Shown piece after piece: positions 16,470 to 26,800 of a DNA stretch of 31,336 nucleotides (the first letter of the stretch is position 1; each line of letters begins with the position of its first letter). Below the pieces are notes generated by a model. It did no database searches, had not been told where the DNA came from, and worked only from the letters and a program-made list of their open reading frames with translations. The stretch comes from JBLIOB01 sp047639575 (GTDB taxonomy: Bacteria; Bacteroidota; Bacteroidia; Flavobacteriales_D; Parvicellaceae): contig JBLIOB010000013.1 in the NCBI GenBank assembly GCA_047639575.1, forward strand, positions 1 through 31,336, written 5' to 3'. Made by a program: the position numbers and the translations under genes.

Positions 16470-17708
16470 ATGTGTGCCAAAATAATACCGTTTAAAGCAA
16501 TCCGGCCAGTCAGGGACAAAGCTCACCTTGTGGCTAGCAGGCCGCATTACACGTACACGAAACAAATATTAAATGCTGGATTAATTGAGAACCCTTTCAG
16601 CTTCTTACACATTATAAATCCTGAGTTTAAAAAATCTGATAAAACAAGACCAAATAGTATAGAGCGGTTTGAAAAAGTCCAAGCCAAGTATGAAGATTTT
16701 AAGAAAAAGGAGATCTTTATTCAGGACGAAAACCCTTGTTTCTATTTATACCGACAAACAGTTGGCGATCATGCTTTTTTAGGGTTAACAGTTGGAGTTG
16801 GTATAAGCGATTACGTTGAAGGACATGTTAAAGTCCATGAACAAACCATTACCAGTCGAGAAGAAATATTCAAAACATACTTAGATATATGTGGTTTTAA
16901 TGCAGAGCCTGTGTTACTAACTCACCGGGAAGATCCTTCGATTATGGAGATATATCAAAATCGAATGACAGTGAGGCCCGAATATGAGTTTTCTACTCCA
17001 GATCAAATTAAACATGAAGTTTGGGTTATTGATGATCAGGAAACAATAGACACATTAATACTGAAATTTGATGGAATTTCAGACGTTTACGTTGCTGATG
17101 GTCATCACCGATGTGCTAGTTCCGCTCTTCTTTGCGAAGAACGCAAGGCAAATAATCCTGATCACAACGGAACGGAAGGATATAATTCGTTCATGGCTTT
17201 TCTTATCCCAGAAAACAGATTAAAAATCTACGACTTCAACAGGTTAGTAACCGAAATGAATGGCATACTTCCTGAAAATTTGATTTCTGCACTTTCTGCT
17301 AATTTCTCGATTAAAAAGGCCAAAAAAGACTTTAAACCAACCAAAAAGCATGAATTTTCGATGTATTTGGACAAAAAGTGGTATTGCTTAAACTTGTTAA
17401 ATGAGCCGAATTCTGATAATCCAAAAGATCATTTGGATCCAGAGTTACTCAGTCAACTTATATTATCCCCAATATTTGGAATTACAGACCTTAAGACTGA
17501 CCCTAAAATCAGTTTCTTAAATGGTAAACTTGGTATGAAAGGACTTCGAGCGAAAGTGGACCGAGGAGAAGCAAAAATAGCTTTTGGCTTATTCCCTGTT
17601 TCGGTTCAAGAACTAATGTTAGTGGCAGACACTAAAAATTCGATGCCTCCTAAAAGCACTTATATTGAACCTAAGCTTAGAAGCGGTCTAACGATCTACG
17701 AGCTCTAA
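16470..17708 (+). CDS. DUF1015 family protein
   Basis: A 412-residue cytoplasmic protein. The N-terminus (IIPFKAIRPVRDKAHLVASR) and the VADGHHR motif at 208-214 (DVYVADGHHRCASSALL) are diagnostic of DUF1015. The C-terminal part carries the conserved PKISFLNGKLG and AFGLFPVSVQELM segments. The length is normal for the family. The biochemical role is unknown; in many Bacteroidota the gene sits near serine-biosynthesis genes (serC/serA), but none is present here. The start at 16470 is supported because family members begin directly with this conserved block. Confidence 0.9.
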   Translation: MCAKIIPFKAIRPVRDKAHLVASRPHYTYTKQILNAGLIENPFSFLHIINPEFKKSDKTRPNSIERFEKVQAKYEDFKKKEIFIQDENPCFYLYRQTVGDHAFLGLTVGVGISDYVEGHVKVHEQTITSREEIFKTYLDICGFNAEPVLLTHREDPSIMEIYQNRMTVRPEYEFSTPDQIKHEVWVIDDQETIDTLILKFDGISDVYVADGHHRCASSALLCEERKANNPDHNGTEGYNSFMAFLIPENRLKIYDFNRLVTEMNGILPENLISALSANFSIKKAKKDFKPTKKHEFSMYLDKKWYCLNLLNEPNSDNPKDHLDPELLSQLILSPIFGITDLKTDPKISFLNGKLGMKGLRAKVDRGEAKIAFGLFPVSVQELMLVADTKNSMPPKSTYIEPKLRSGLTIYEL

Positions 17709-17730
17709 CCCCTACCATTTTTCCCTGGAG

Positions 17731-17803
17731 CTTTCCTCTTTTCCTCTCTTCCTCTCTTCCTTTCTCCTTTCTCCTTTAAACATTCCCCTTTCTCCTCCTT
17801 TCT
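17731..17803 (+). repeat. polypyrimidine low-complexity tract
   Basis: Bases 17731-17777 are 47 consecutive pyrimidines on the plus strand, built from irregular TCCTCTCT and CCTTTCT units. After a short AAACA break, another pyrimidine run covers 17783-17803. It lies between the DUF1015 stop and the LRR gene start. Its composition is unlike the AT-rich spacers elsewhere in the window. Confidence 0.8.
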
Positions 17804-17869
17804 GTATCCTTTGAATAATCGCGCCATTATGAGCGTATGAAAATCAAATGCTCATTTCATCTTATCAAT

Positions 17870-19888
17870 ATGAAGAATATAATCTTAGTTGCTTTTTTAA
17901 TGATAGCAATTGGCGCTCAAGCACAACCAGGAAGAACTTATAAATCGATGTCCAGCGCTCTTAAACATCCTGAACGAGTTTATCATTTAGACCTTGAAGA
18001 AGACCGATTAAGAGCAATCCCCGAGGGCATAGAACAATTAATCAACCTTGAAATATTAGAAATTGAGGGAAATTACATTACCGAATTGCCGGACGAGCTA
18101 TGGACTCTTACTAATTTAAAATGGATAGATGCCGACAGAAACAAACTAACCAGCATCCCCTCAGAAATAGGCAAACTTACTAAACTGGAACAGTTGGATT
18201 TTGATTGGAATAAAATTAAAAGTTTGCCGCCAGAAATTGGCAATCTGGTTAATCTTATTCATTTTGACATAGATCATAACGAACTGGAATCCCTTCCTAA
18301 AGAAATTGGTCTGCTAGTTAATCTTGGAGTATTCCAGTTAAACAATAATCTATTGGAATCGCTTCCTGCTGAAATCCAAAATCTTACGGAATTAGTGAGC
18401 ATTCCATTAAATAACAATAAACTAACGTCATTACCAGACGGATTCGGAAAGCTTAATAAATTAACAACTCTGGATCTTCGGAATAATCAGCTTGCAATAA
18501 TATCAAGTGATATAGGCGATCTATCAGCTCTGCGAAACTTGTATTTAAATGACAATCTCCTAACAGAATTACCACAGTCTATTGGTAAGCTTGACTCGAT
18601 AATTCATATTCAATTATTTAATAATAAACTTAATTCCTTACCTGAAGGATTTGGAAATTATTCATCATGCACTTCTTTATCTATACACCACAATAAGCTA
18701 AAAAGCATTCCAGAATCTATTGGAGGGCTGACTGCGATTACGTATTTAGATTTACAATTTAACGAACTGAATAGCCTTCCCGATGGAATTGGTGGAATGA
18801 CAATTTTAAGAACGCTCGACCTGAGAAATAATAAATTCGTTACACTTCCAGAAGGCATTGGCAATTGCAAAGAACTAGTTTCTATCGAATTAAGTAACAA
18901 TCAATTCGAATCATTACCAAATGGCATTGGAGGTCTTAAAAAAATAAGAACACTTAATCTTAACGGCAATAAACTTACCACACTGCCTGAAGGAATTGGT
19001 GAAATGACAGGCTTGGAAGAATTAGTGCTAGATCATAATAAACTATCCTCCATTCCTGAATCAATTGGGGACCTTAAAAACCTACAAACGTTGATTCTGA
19101 ATGACAATCTGCTAGAATCGCTTCCGAATTCGATTGGACAGTTGACTAAAGTCAATCGGTTGATGATTCATAATAATAGATTAAAATCGCTGCCAAGTTC
19201 GATCGGTAATTTAAAAATCTCGATCCTGAACGTATCCAACAACCAATTGCGAAAACTCCCAGAAGAGTTGGCGAAAATGGAAAACTTATATTTAATCAAC
19301 GCCAATTTCAATAAGCTTACTTCCTTACCTAATAACATTGGCGACATCACCAATCTAACAACGCTAGAGCTTGAAGAAAATAGAATTACATTTTTACCAA
19401 TTTCAATAGGGAAATTATCGCACCTTAGAACACTAGAACTGGACTCAAACCGACTTCGCACGCTACCTAAAGAAATCAAAGGGCTTACCAATTTGAGAAA
19501 ATTAGATTGCGAAAAAAACTTAATTCATCGGGTACCACGTGAAATTAAGTACTTGACGAATCTTACTTATTTGGACTTTGAAAAAAATCGACTTACACAT
19601 CTTCCAAGAGAAATTAGAAGTTTGGTAAATGTGCAGTTTTTCAGCCTAGGCGGAAATATGCTAGATACTATTCCAAGAGAACTAGCAAAAATGGAAAGCA
19701 TCGAAAACTTAGGTTTAGAAAACAACCTCCTGAGTGTTGCTCCTGACGGAATTAAGAAACTCACACGGTTAGCAACATTCAATCTCGCGGGCAATCCTAT
19801 GCCAGACAGTGAGCAAAAAAGGGCGGATCGATGGTTAGCTACAAATCGAAGAATCATAGAAAGTATGTGGGTGGAATATGGAGATTAA
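17870..19888 (+). CDS. exported leucine-rich-repeat protein
   Basis: A 672-residue protein from the ATG at 17870. An ATG at 17837 is in frame but would put 11 residues before the signal peptide (NIILVAFLMIAIGAQAQ), so the inner start is preferred. After a short linker, residues about 37-634 are 26 full leucine-rich repeats and a partial 27th. All are 23 residues except one of 22, with consensus LxxLxLxxNxLxxLPxxIGxL. The C-terminus (residues about 640-672) ends in RADRWLATNRRIIE with no sorting domain, lipobox or membrane helix. It is therefore probably periplasmic or secreted by another route. LRR proteins usually bind other proteins; the partner is unknown. A two-TM protein gene follows 33 bases later and may be co-transcribed. 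Confidence 0.9.
   Translation: MKNIILVAFLMIAIGAQAQPGRTYKSMSSALKHPERVYHLDLEEDRLRAIPEGIEQLINLEILEIEGNYITELPDELWTLTNLKWIDADRNKLTSIPSEIGKLTKLEQLDFDWNKIKSLPPEIGNLVNLIHFDIDHNELESLPKEIGLLVNLGVFQLNNNLLESLPAEIQNLTELVSIPLNNNKLTSLPDGFGKLNKLTTLDLRNNQLAIISSDIGDLSALRNLYLNDNLLTELPQSIGKLDSIIHIQLFNNKLNSLPEGFGNYSSCTSLSIHHNKLKSIPESIGGLTAITYLDLQFNELNSLPDGIGGMTILRTLDLRNNKFVTLPEGIGNCKELVSIELSNNQFESLPNGIGGLKKIRTLNLNGNKLTTLPEGIGEMTGLEELVLDHNKLSSIPESIGDLKNLQTLILNDNLLESLPNSIGQLTKVNRLMIHNNRLKSLPSSIGNLKISILNVSNNQLRKLPEELAKMENLYLINANFNKLTSLPNNIGDITNLTTLELEENRITFLPISIGKLSHLRTLELDSNRLRTLPKEIKGLTNLRKLDCEKNLIHRVPREIKYLTNLTYLDFEKNRLTHLPREIRSLVNVQFFSLGGNMLDTIPRELAKMESIENLGLENNLLSVAPDGIKKLTRLATFNLAGNPMPDSEQKRADRWLATNRRIIESMWVEYGD
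17978..19771 (+). repeat. 26 LRR units of 23 codons
   Basis: An uninterrupted 69-base-period coding array, with one unit (NLKISILNVSN region near 19210) a codon short. Asparagine occupies the ladder position in most units. Several units share near-identical cores such as LPEGIG, LPNSIGQL and IPESIGGL, which suggests growth by duplication. Confidence 0.85.
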
Positions 19889-19921
19889 ATTCTTCTTTAT
19901 TATTTCCATACCTTTCTTAGG

Positions 19922-20662
19922 ATGGACGAAATTGATTCACAGTTTATAAACAATAAGGAATTAGACCCGAAAGAGTTTCTAAAATTCAAGACAGTCAGAG
20001 ATCAGATCGAGGCGGATGATTATGCCACTCTATTTGAACAAGCTGACATTCCAGTTTTGCAAACTAATAATGTTTCAAATCTGGATCAATCGTTTTCGGG
20101 CCACTCTCTCAACGACAGCTATTTTATTCTAATACGACTAGGCGATTTCGAAAAGGCCCGTAAAATTCTAGTGGATGAAGCAGATAAAATAATTACAGAG
20201 TTAGATCAAGATTATTATCTATTTGATTTCTCAGATAAAGAGTTAACGAACATATTAAAGAAACCTGATGAATGGGGCGAAATAGATCAGAGACTTGCCG
20301 CCCAATTACTACATAAACGAGGCGTGATATTCAAACCAGAAGAAATTAAGTCTTTCGAAACAGATCGAATTGAAACCTTAAAAAAACCAGAAGATGAATC
20401 AAGTAAACTTATCGTATTCGGCTACATCCTAGCTATACTAGGACCAGTCATCTTTGTGTACTCCGGTTTTCTTTCCATATTTCTAGGTTCATTGATCATG
20501 AAAATGAAAAGGACTTTACCAAATGGAGAAAAGGTATATGCGTTTTCAGCAAAAGACCGGAAACATGGATTATACATTTTAACTATTGGAGCCATCCTAT
20601 GTTCAGTCGTTGCATTCGCTGTATTTATTGCGGGTTTTTCTCCTTGGTATACTTATTACTAA
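19922..20662 (+). CDS. two-TM membrane protein, DUF2007-like N-terminus
   Basis: A 246-residue protein. Residues about 28-90 (ADDYATLFEQADIPVLQTNN to IRLGDFEKARKILVDEADK) resemble the small DUF2007 putative signal-transducing fold: a ligand-avoiding alpha-beta unit that starts with a switch between protein and helix EADDYATLFE. Residues 100-155 are charged and helical. Two hydrophobic segments at about 162-193 and 216-238 anchor it in the inner membrane, with an aromatic end (PWYTYY). The family call is tentative, and no enzymatic motif is visible. It starts 33 bases after the LRR stop, so shared transcription is plausible. The following 115 bases up to the convergent PorP gene show no clear terminator. 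Confidence 0.75.
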   Translation: MDEIDSQFINNKELDPKEFLKFKTVRDQIEADDYATLFEQADIPVLQTNNVSNLDQSFSGHSLNDSYFILIRLGDFEKARKILVDEADKIITELDQDYYLFDFSDKELTNILKKPDEWGEIDQRLAAQLLHKRGVIFKPEEIKSFETDRIETLKKPEDESSKLIVFGYILAILGPVIFVYSGFLSIFLGSLIMKMKRTLPNGEKVYAFSAKDRKHGLYILTIGAILCSVVAFAVFIAGFSPWYTYY

Positions 20663-20777
20663 ACTTTGAAAGGGTAAAGGCGTACACTTCTAACTAGCTG
20701 ATAACTAAACGACAACTACCCTAACGAATACATCGAAAGGGCAGTTGCTGAATAAACTTAACTTACACTAATCAGGT

Positions 20778-21812
20778 TTATCCGAATCTTGCATGCGATT
20801 TTGCACCACCAAATGGGTTTGGAGCAACATATCTAAGTGAGAATTCAAAAGCCCCTTTCCCATTACTTGCACCATTCAAAGAAGAGGTGTTCAAATCGTA
20901 ACTAAAACCGAATGTATAATTCCCTATTTCTAAAAGAGTGCTCAATACAAAAGCATCGCCAAACCTATAGTGTCCACCTATTCCAAATGACCCACCTTTA
21001 AGGTTTCCTGTGTACTTAGACGCGTCTTTGAATTTGTATATAAAATTAGTTCCAGCCATGATTTCTTGCAATTGACCCTGTCTCATATAAAGTGCGGAAG
21101 GCTGAAGCGAGAAAGAAGAATTAGTAATCCCAATCATCCCATTTAGATGCCCAACAAACCTGAACTTCAAAGGATCATCAACTAAATCTTGATAAGCATA
21201 TTTAGGTTGATTTATGTGTTGCATCGAAAATCCAGCAATTATCAATTTCTGGTCATTACTTGTCATGTACCTATCTCCGTTTCTATAAGTATAAGTAATT
21301 CCAGCTGCAAAATCTGCTACTCCAAAGGCGTACCCTAAAGCTGTATTCTCTCCTGAAGTTAAAGTAGGGTCATAACTATACCCATCATATTGAGCTCCCC
21401 AAGTTAACTGATCAATGTTAGCTGTACGTTGGAAATAGCCACCTTGAACTCCTAAACCTAATGACTGTTCATCAGTTAAATTAACATGATAAGCTACAGA
21501 AAGGTTTGCCTGAGTTTGGGTCATTAATGCAGAGCCGGCTTTATCGTTAAAAACGAATAAACCTCCTGCAAAATAGCCAGTCTTTGACGTAGATTTTTTA
21601 AAATTCATATCATATGAAGCCATCATTGAAACAAACGGATCAGAAACACTCTTCCATTGACTTCTATAATTGACAATTCCTCTTAATCCAAATTCAGAAC
21701 CAGCATTTGCAGGATTTAATTGCAGTTGAGTCATGCCGACCTGCGAAAAATGAATGTCCTGAGCATAAACTATGCTAGTGAATCCAAACGCTATTAATAG
21801 TAACTTTTTCAT
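20778..21812 (-). CDS. PorP/SprF family T9SS membrane protein
   Basis: A 344-residue outer-membrane barrel. A signal peptide (LLLIAFGFTSIVYA) is followed by QDIHFSQVGMTQLQLNPANAG, the family signature. Strand-rich sequence follows (GGLFVFNDKAGSALMTQTQ, FGIGGHYRFGDAFVLSTLLE). It is the third gene of the adhesin cassette, 19 bases after the PorE-like gene, and is the likely dedicated secretion or anchoring partner of the type B adhesin two genes upstream. It shares only moderate similarity with the other PorP/SprF protein at 8772, fitting separate cargo. Confidence 0.92.
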   Translation of the reverse strand: MKKLLLIAFGFTSIVYAQDIHFSQVGMTQLQLNPANAGSEFGLRGIVNYRSQWKSVSDPFVSMMASYDMNFKKSTSKTGYFAGGLFVFNDKAGSALMTQTQANLSVAYHVNLTDEQSLGLGVQGGYFQRTANIDQLTWGAQYDGYSYDPTLTSGENTALGYAFGVADFAAGITYTYRNGDRYMTSNDQKLIIAGFSMQHINQPKYAYQDLVDDPLKFRFVGHLNGMIGITNSSFSLQPSALYMRQGQLQEIMAGTNFIYKFKDASKYTGNLKGGSFGIGGHYRFGDAFVLSTLLEIGNYTFGFSYDLNTSSLNGASNGKGAFEFSLRYVAPNPFGGAKSHARFG

Positions 21813-21831
21813 AAGTGTAGTGTATTAAATG

Positions 21832-23829
21832 TTATTCTATAATCTTAAATTCTGTTCTTCGATTTTTCTGATGCAATTTTTCCTGCCCAGCTTCGTCAAT
21901 AATTTTTTCAATTTCTTTATCGGAAACAACAAGCATCTTCTCACCATACCCCATAGCCACTAATCTATTTTTAGCGATCCCTTTCGACTTTAGAAAATCC
22001 ACAACTGATTGGGCTCGTTCTTGAGATAGTTTTTGATTAAAGCTGTCTCCTCCCCTTGAATCTGTGTGCGCAGACATTTCCAGTTTCAAATCTGGATTTC
22101 CATTTAACAATTTCACCACTTTATCCAATTCGTTATGTGATTCCGTGCTAACCGTGGCCTTACCGTAGTCATAAAATATATTATTTAAAACCACTTTATT
22201 TCCTACTTTCAGGCGGTCTAATCCAATGTTATCTGTCACCTCTTCAAACAATTTAGTTTCTGGTAAATCAATACTTTCTGAATAGAATAAATAGCCTTTT
22301 GATTCCACGTTAATTCCATAATGATGACCAGACGGAAGGGAAAGCATATACTTACCTGTAGCACTATTGGACTCAAAGGTTCCTATTAATTCACCCAGAT
22401 CATTGTCATAAACTTCAATGGTAGCCTTCAACGGTTTTCCTGTTTCTTCGTCAGTGATAACTCCTTTAACCAAAGTCAATTTTGGTCTATTATGTTCATT
22501 AATCACATCGTTAAATGTGATTTTATAAATATCTCTTAACCCTTCACCATGAACCTTGTCAGAAGTAAAGTACCCAGACTCTCCATCAGCAGATAAAACA
22601 AAACAAACATCGTCATCTGGAGAATTCACTGGGAAGCCAATGTTCACTGGCTTTGTCCAAATACCTTTATCTAATGTTGTTTTAAATATATCGTAGCCTC
22701 CCATGCTATTATGCCCTTTCGAACTGAAATAAAGGGTTTTTCCATCAGCATGCATAAACACCGCATCTTCATCATACATGGTGTTCACAACGGCACCTAG
22801 GTTCACCGCAACTGCCCATTTACCTTCTTTTGAAAGAGAAGACACATAAATGTCCTTTCCTCCTAATCCTCCTTTTCGATCAGAAACAAAGTAGATTGTA
22901 TTTCCGGTGTGGTCAAAACATGCTGAGGTTTCTGTATTTTTTGAGTTAATCGGGGCTGATAATTTTACTGGTTCTTTCCAAGTGAGCCCATCTCTTTCGC
23001 TAACATAAATGTTCCCGATACCTTTAGAGTCATCTCTGTATAGAAACAATTTATGCCCGTCAAAAGAAAGTCCTACGGTTGCATCGTGACGCTCTGAGTT
23101 TATAGGCATTCCAAGATTAGTTGATTCCCCCCACTTGTCATCCTTCTTTACTGAATGATAGATATCCTCAAAATAATCAGCAATTACTATATCCACATTA
23201 CCTCCAATATTACTTGGCCTTCTAGAGGTGAAGAACATTTCAGAATGATCCGCTGTTATTACCGGCACATATTCTTGATGCTCAGTATTTATTGCTTTTG
23301 ATAATATTTCAACTTTTACATTAACAGGATGCAGAACTAGATAATCCCCGTTATTGCATTCTTCAATATGCCGTTGTGCAATTTCTGGAACGTCATTTTT
23401 AACCTTGCTTGGTGTTGCTTTTGCCCGTTGGTAATACTTAATGGCGTCTTCAAATTGATTCATCATGTGATAGGATTTCCCTAATAACATAATATAATAA
23501 CTATCCATTTTACTATCCAATTTCAAAGCAACTGACAAGTGTTTTAATGCAATTTCCTTGTGGGTTGTATGTAAGTAGCTCTCTCCTATTTTACAATTTA
23601 CTTCAACGCTATTTGGATTAAATTCGTTTGCCGCTAAAAATTCAGTTAAAGCCTTTTTATAATCGTGCTGAAATAAATACAAATCCCCTTGGTTTTTATG
23701 TTTTAAAGCAACTTTAAAACCAGTCAACCTATCTTTGAAGTTTGATTTTTCGAAAGCAATATTTTGAGCAATAACATTTTGCCCAAACACCGCTGCACTT
23801 AGCAGAACCATAATGATAAATACTCTCAT
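21832..23829 (-). CDS. PorE-like OmpA family protein (TPR, WD40-like, CRD, OmpA)
   Basis: A 665-residue protein. Signal peptide at 1-22 (VFIIMVLLSAAVFGQNVIAQ). TPR hairpins at about 45-135 (DLYLFQHDYKKALTEFL, MNQFEDAIKYYQRA). PD40/WD40-like propeller at about 185-440 (MFFTSRRPSNIGG, IYFVSDRKGGLGGKDIYVS, LYFSSKGHNSMGGYDIF). Carboxypeptidase-regulatory-like domain at about 453-530. OmpA peptidoglycan-binding domain at about 548-665, with D590 and R605 in AHTDSRGGDSFNQKLSQERA placed as in peptidoglycan-binding OmpA domains. This order and length match PorE of the Porphyromonas T9SS, which links the machinery to peptidoglycan. Here the gene lies between an adhesin and its PorP/SprF, so it is more likely a cassette-specific paralog than core PorE. 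The start is 10 bases after the adhesin stop. Confidence 0.9.
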   Translation of the reverse strand: MRVFIIMVLLSAAVFGQNVIAQNIAFEKSNFKDRLTGFKVALKHKNQGDLYLFQHDYKKALTEFLAANEFNPNSVEVNCKIGESYLHTTHKEIALKHLSVALKLDSKMDSYYIMLLGKSYHMMNQFEDAIKYYQRAKATPSKVKNDVPEIAQRHIEECNNGDYLVLHPVNVKVEILSKAINTEHQEYVPVITADHSEMFFTSRRPSNIGGNVDIVIADYFEDIYHSVKKDDKWGESTNLGMPINSERHDATVGLSFDGHKLFLYRDDSKGIGNIYVSERDGLTWKEPVKLSAPINSKNTETSACFDHTGNTIYFVSDRKGGLGGKDIYVSSLSKEGKWAVAVNLGAVVNTMYDEDAVFMHADGKTLYFSSKGHNSMGGYDIFKTTLDKGIWTKPVNIGFPVNSPDDDVCFVLSADGESGYFTSDKVHGEGLRDIYKITFNDVINEHNRPKLTLVKGVITDEETGKPLKATIEVYDNDLGELIGTFESNSATGKYMLSLPSGHHYGINVESKGYLFYSESIDLPETKLFEEVTDNIGLDRLKVGNKVVLNNIFYDYGKATVSTESHNELDKVVKLLNGNPDLKLEMSAHTDSRGGDSFNQKLSQERAQSVVDFLKSKGIAKNRLVAMGYGEKMLVVSDKEIEKIIDEAGQEKLHQKNRRTEFKIIE

Positions 23830-23839
23830 CTTACTTAAT

Positions 23840-26800
23840 TTATCGGATTAATGAAATGTTTCCTTTAAGCGACTCAGTGGTGCCGTCTAACAAACTAACT
23901 TCAACAATGTATATAAACGTAGAGGTGTTCAATTCCTCTCCTTTATATGTCCCGTCCCAACAGGCATCAACATCTGAAGATTCATAGACCACTTCTCCCC
24001 ATCTTGCATAAACCACTAGATTAAGAGTCTTCAAACAATTACTATAAACTTTAAAACAATCATTGCTTCCATCCCCATTTGGTGAGAATGCAGTTGGCAC
24101 AAATAAATCACCACACTGAATATCTACTGTTACGGTAACACAGGCCGTGTCAACGCAGCCATTTTCAATTACCTCGGCACAGTAAGTGGTACTAGAAGTT
24201 GGAGCAGCTGTTGGATCGTCACAATTCGTACAGCTTAAAGTTGGATCTGCTAACCAGGTTATGGTTGAGCCTCCAGATGCAAATAAATCTACAGTTTGAC
24301 CAATAATTATAGTTACATCGCTACCTGCATCTGCTGCTGGTGTTGGTGTTACGTTCACCGTATATTGTGCAGTGTCTGAACAAGTACCAACTGATGCAAC
24401 AACTGAATAACTGGTTGTTGTAACTGGAGAATCTGTAATAAACGTAGTAGTTGCACCAGTATTCCATAAATAGCTGCCACCGCCAGAAGCTACCAACAAG
24501 ATTGGTGAACCTTGACATACAAGAGTATCACCTGTAATTGATGCAGTTGGCGGAGGTAAAACGGTAATGATAACGCTTACTGTATTTGAGCAAGTATTTA
24601 TATCCGAGCCCGTCACTGTATACGTTGATGTGGTAGACGGGTTAACCGATATTGACGAAGTAACTTCTGTAGTGCTCCAAGTATATGCTATTCCACCTAC
24701 AGCTGTTAAAACTGTTGAATCACCGATACATATACTGTCATTTCCAGAAATAGATATATTTGGAAGCGGGTTGACATTTACTAGAAATTGTACCGTATCT
24801 ATACAGCCATTTGCATCCTCTACATATGCCTCATAAGTAGTTGCGGTACTAGGTGAAACAACTTCAGATGAACTTGAACCACCTGTATTCCAATTGTACG
24901 TTGTTCCTCCTGATGCCGTTAACGTTGCGGTATCGCCTAAGCAAACAACATTAGAACCTGTAACAGATCCTGTCGGAGCAGTATTAACGGTTATTGTTTG
25001 AGTCGCCACGTCTGAACACGTACCTATCGAAACAGTTACTGCATACGTTGAATCTGTTGTTGGGTTCACTACAATAGAACTAGCTGTAGATCCCGTACTC
25101 CAAGAATAGGTTCCACCACCGGAGGCCGTAAGCGTTATTGGAGCATTATCGCATGCGGTTATAGGTCCAGTAATTACAGCCGTTGGTGGAGGCAATACCG
25201 CAACAGTCACAGCAGCAGTATTTACACAAGAATTTGCATCCGTTCCTGTTACAATGTAGGTAGTAGTTGATGCAGGTGTGACCGTGGTAGACGGAGTATT
25301 ATCGCCAGTATCCCAACTATAGCTTGTCGCTCCTGATGCGGTAAGCGTGGTCGCATCTCCATCACAAATTGTATCTAATCCGGTTACAGTAATGGTTGGC
25401 AGAGCATTTACAGTTATTGTTATTGCATCAGTATTCACGCAACTATTGGCATCTGTTCCAGTCACTGTATATGTGGCTGTGATAGTTGCAGCGAAAGGAA
25501 CACCATCAGATATTCCTCCAGTCCATGTGTAAGAAGATGCACCAGAACCTGACAAAGTCACCATATCGCCAGAGCAAACTGTTGAACTCGGAGCCGCATT
25601 AGCTGTCACAATAGGCAATGCATTAACAGTAACCGTAACATTATCAGTATTAGTACAGCTGTTACCATCTGTTCCAGTAACGGTGTAAGTTAAAGTACTT
25701 GTGGCAGCAAATGGGACACCGTCTGTGATACCACCTGTCCATGAATATGAAGTAGCTCCAGCACCAGTTAAAGTTACCATATCGCCAGAACATACAGTTG
25801 CGCCAGGAGATGCATTGGCAGTAACTGATGGAAGAGAATTTACCGTAACAGTAATGGCATCTGAGTTAACACAACCGTTACCATCTGTTCCTGTTACAGT
25901 ATAGGTATTTGTTCCTGCAATTGGAAAAGCAATTCCATCGGAAACTCCTCCAGTCCAAGTATAAGAAGATGCTCCAGAACCTGTTAATGTCACCATATCT
26001 CCAGCACAAGCTGTTGTCCCGGTTGCCGAATTCGCAACAACTGTTGGTAAAGCATTAACAGTAATCGTTACGTTATCTGTATTTGTACAGCTGTTAGCGT
26101 CTGTTCCGGTAACTGTATAAGTAGCCGTTGAAGTAGCGGGAAAAGGAATTCCGTCCGACACTCCTCCTGTCCATACATATGAAGTGGCTCCTGAACCAGT
26201 TAACGTTACCATATCGCCATTGCAAACAGTTGTACTAGGCAACCCGGCACCTGTAACTGTTGGTAGCGCATTAACTGAAACTAATTGTTGAATAGAATCC
26301 ACACAACCGTTTCCGTCTGACACTAAAACTTGATAAGTTGTATTCACAACTGGCGAAACACTAATAGAGCCAGTACTTTCTGCTGTACTCCAAGTATAAT
26401 TAACCCCCGAACCTGGAGATGCAGTTAAGGTTGTTGCGTCACCTGCACATATTGTTGTGGTTCCTGAAATGCCAGCTGTTGGCGCGGTGTTCACATTTAC
26501 CATGTGAGTATCATTGTCATTACAAGATCCTGCCGTTACAGTAACATCATATAAAGTACTCGTTCCAGGACTAATAACGATTGTTTCAGTGGTTTCTCCG
26601 GTACTCCATAAATAGCTGCTCGCTCCTGAAGGAGTAGCAGTTAAAGTAATACTCTGGTTATCACAAACGGTTGTTGGACCAGTAATCAGTGCAACTGGTG
26701 GTGGAACAACAGTTACCGTTACCGTTGTATTATTAGTGCAAGTATTGGCGTCAGTAACGGTTACCGTGTAAATTTGAGTCGCACCGGGAGAAGCGGTGAC

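Noticed and set aside
16458..17830. Shared CGCGCCAT string just upstream of the DUF1015 and LRR genes (near 16464 and 17820)
   Set aside because: The match is short, no -33 element accompanies either copy, and the distances to the start codons differ.
20663..20777. Bidirectional terminator between the convergent membrane-protein and PorP genes
   Set aside because: No stem with adjacent T-run could be found in the 115-base gap by eye.
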